A stretch of DNA of 64,000 nt, taken from the NCBI RefSeq assembly GCF_018139565.1, contig NZ_JAGSPK010000006.1, forward strand, positions 124,001 to 188,000, written 5' to 3'. A program made the translations under genes and the position numbers. The stretch is from Cognatundibacterium rivi (lineage in GTDB: Bacteria; Pseudomonadota; Gammaproteobacteria; Burkholderiales; Burkholderiaceae_D). The notes under the pieces were generated by a model, which was not told the origin of the DNA, did not search any database, and saw only the letters and a program-made list of their open reading frames with translations. Of the stretch, positions 62,350 to 64,000 are shown piece by piece (positions within the stretch are counted from its first letter, which is position 1; every line of letters begins with the position of its first letter).

Positions 62350-62805
62350 ATGGAACAAACCCAAACCCACGCCAAGCGTCGGCAAGTGGATATCTTGCTG
62401 GACAAATATGCCGAAAGTCACTTACATCCGACGAATGAAATCATTCATTGCGTCTGTGTACCGGCAATCGTTTTTTCTTTTCTCGGTCTGATCTGGGCCG
62501 GGCACCCGTTAGCGGCGTATGCCGCCGTGATGACCAGCCTGATTTACTATTTCTTTTTATCGCCGCGGTTCGCGCTGGGCATGTTGTTGATGTCGGCGTT
62601 GATACTGGCGGTTTTGCAGTATCTGCCGCAGGGCAGAATCTGGCAGATTTCTCTTGTTGTCTTCGTTGTCGCCTGGATCGGTCAGTTCATTGGACATAAG
62701 ATCGAAGGAAAAAAACCGTCATTTTTTGACGATATCCGGTTTTTGCTGATAGGCCCTTTGTTTGTGCTGGGCTTTCTGTACCGGCGTATCGGCGTCAGCT
62801 ATTAA
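62350..62805 (+). CDS. DUF962 / Mpo1-like membrane protein
   Basis: A 151-residue polytopic inner-membrane protein with four to five hydrophobic segments. The N-terminal YAESHLHPTNEIIHCVCVPAI and the WIGQFIGHKIEGKKPSF histidine motif are those of the DUF962/YGL010w family. The yeast member Mpo1 is an iron-dependent dioxygenase in fatty-acid alpha-oxidation, so a lipid role is possible but not shown for bacteria. AGGAG lies before the ATG. Confidence 0.88.
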   Translation: MEQTQTHAKRRQVDILLDKYAESHLHPTNEIIHCVCVPAIVFSFLGLIWAGHPLAAYAAVMTSLIYYFFLSPRFALGMLLMSALILAVLQYLPQGRIWQISLVVFVVAWIGQFIGHKIEGKKPSFFDDIRFLLIGPLFVLGFLYRRIGVSY

Positions 62806-62996
62806 TTCTTTGCCGGCGCAACATGCACGGCGATAAGCACGCAATGCATGTTTCGCCTGTTGGCGATGGTTGTACGGTCGTCGTCAGACCGTCGTTATGA
62901 GCAGCGTCGCCAGCAGCTACCTTGATAAGTTCCGAGACATGCAAGGCGGCTCATCTGCGGTTAAACTGCGACTCTGTCTCATGCTTAAGTCTGACC

Positions 62997-64000
62997 GTGT
63001 CTGATATTTCTCCCTCCAATTTTTCTTTATCACAGCTGTTGCATTCCGCTCAGCCGTTTGCATTGCTTGATGATGCACAGGCAGATGCGGCGCAGTCGCG
63101 CTTGTATTACGGCTTGCAGAAAGTAGTCGAATGCCTGAATTTACAAGACTGGCCCGGCTTTATTCAGACGCTGGAAGCGGCGTTGCAGGACGGGTATTAC
63201 GGCGTTGCGTTACTGTCGTATGAGACCGGTGCTCAGTTGCAGAACATTGCGCCGCGTGATGCTGCTGCCGTCTCCAAGATAGCGATCTTTCAGCATTGTC
63301 AGTGGTTGAATAGCACGGAGGTCGCACAGTTGCTGACAGACATCCCGGCTTCTGTGGCAGGAGTGGCTGATATCCGAGCGAATGTGGATGAGTCAGCTTT
63401 CAGTAACGCGATAGAAAAAATACAGACCTATATCGCCGCCGGTGACACGTATCAGGTCAATTACACTTATCGCCTGCACTTCGATGCCTATGGCGACCCG
63501 CTTGCTTTGTACCGGCGTCTGCGTGAGCGCCAGCCTGTGCCTTACGGTGCGCTGATTTATATGCCCGGGGGTGACATCGTAATTTCCATGTCACCGGAAC
63601 TTTTCATCCGGCATCAGCAAGGAAACTTATACGCCAAACCCATGAAGGGAACCGCAGCCGCCACGGGTGACACGCTGCGTGATCAGCAACTAGCTGCCGG
63701 ACTTGCTGCGGATACCAAAAACCGTGCCGAAAACCTGATGATCGTTGATTTGCTACGCAATGATCTTGGCCGTATTGCAGATACCGGATCGGTAAAGGTA
63801 CCGCAATTATTTGAAGTGCATCGTTTTTCCAGTGTGCTGCAGATGACCTCGACGATACACGCGCGTCTGCGTCCTGATCTGGGGCTGGCCGATATACTCA
63901 ACGCGCTGTTTCCTTGCGGTTCGATTACGGGCGCACCCAAGCACAGAACCATGCAAATCATCCGTGAAATTGAACCTGCCGCACGTGATGTATATACCGG
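62997..64000 (+). CDS. pabB: Aminodeoxychorismate synthase component I, 3' end outside window
   Basis: It converts chorismate and ammonia to aminodeoxychorismate for p-aminobenzoate and folate. The frame is open from 62901 and has no ATG; GTG at 62997 is the likeliest start, giving an N-terminus with FALLDDAQADAAQSRLYYG, as in PabB rather than TrpE. Visible motifs are YIAAGDTYQVNYTYRL, SPELFIRHQQG, KPMKGTAAATGDT, ENLMIVDLLRNDLGRI and PCGSITGAPKHRTM. The gene runs off the window; many betaproteobacterial copies are fused to PabC, which cannot be judged here. Confidence 0.9.
   Translation, partial: MSDISPSNFSLSQLLHSAQPFALLDDAQADAAQSRLYYGLQKVVECLNLQDWPGFIQTLEAALQDGYYGVALLSYETGAQLQNIAPRDAAAVSKIAIFQHCQWLNSTEVAQLLTDIPASVAGVADIRANVDESAFSNAIEKIQTYIAAGDTYQVNYTYRLHFDAYGDPLALYRRLRERQPVPYGALIYMPGGDIVISMSPELFIRHQQGNLYAKPMKGTAAATGDTLRDQQLAAGLAADTKNRAENLMIVDLLRNDLGRIADTGSVKVPQLFEVHRFSSVLQMTSTIHARLRPDLGLADILNALFPCGSITGAPKHRTMQIIREIEPAARDVYT

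Overview
The window looks like chromosomal DNA of a betaproteobacterium of the order Burkholderiales, most likely Oxalobacteraceae (an Undibacterium-, Glaciimonas- or Herminiimonas-like genome of roughly 50% GC by eye). The basis is gene content and order: proteobacterial-type gshA next to gshB and a regulatory PTS (EIIA, HPr, EI), metX-metW, the mreBCD-mrdA-rodA-rlpA cell-wall cluster beside gatCAB, the rsmI/yraN/SIS/BON block, and argB followed by a HAD nucleotidase and slmA. The genus is inferred and was not tested.

Layout. 1-4.7 kb: a 5'-truncated DUF2520 protein, a sensor diguanylate cyclase, a glycine-zipper envelope protein, an AI-2E family permease and a small ABM-fold protein. 4.8-9.8 kb: glutathione synthesis genes followed by EIIA, HPr and EI without any sugar permease. 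9.8-12.9 kb: a 106-bp palindromic intergenic element, metX-metW and a secreted M48 protease. 12.9-17.7 kb: a long AT-rich regulatory region with two PurR/LacI-type operators exactly 42 bp apart, then a TonB-dependent receptor and a 5'-nucleotidase lipoprotein. 17.8-18.6 kb: exonuclease III. 18.9-25.7 kb: a compact polysaccharide ABC-export locus (Wzm, Wzt, a methyltransferase, and a 1183-residue methyltransferase/RgpF-type/glycosyltransferase fusion). 25.8-40.1 kb: a type II secretion locus split into gspE on the minus strand and gspFGHIJK, three PilN/PilO/PilP-like inner-membrane genes and gspD on the plus strand. A SoxY-like secreted protein and a large secreted surface-type protein lie between the two halves.

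40.2-44.3 kb: gatC-gatA-gatB-pyrE on the minus strand. 44.6-51.7 kb: the rod-shape operon. 51.7-56.9 kb: rsmI, yraN, a DiaA-like SIS protein, a DolP-like BON lipoprotein, LemA and a large membrane M48 protease. 57.0-58.4 kb: a CWC zinc-type mini-protein, folE and a short BLUF blue-light sensor on the minus strand. 58.6-64.0 kb: argB, HAD nucleotidase, a PhnD-like periplasmic protein, slmA, a DUF962/Mpo1-like membrane protein and a 3'-truncated pabB.

Most of the window is housekeeping. The parts worth a second look are the secretion locus with its nested cargo-like genes and the array of GTAC palindromes in front of the surface protein, the PurR-like control of a receptor/nucleotidase pair, the palindromic element before metX, and the minimal glycan-export locus with its fusion enzyme. 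No tRNA, rRNA, CRISPR array, prophage or intact insertion sequence was seen.
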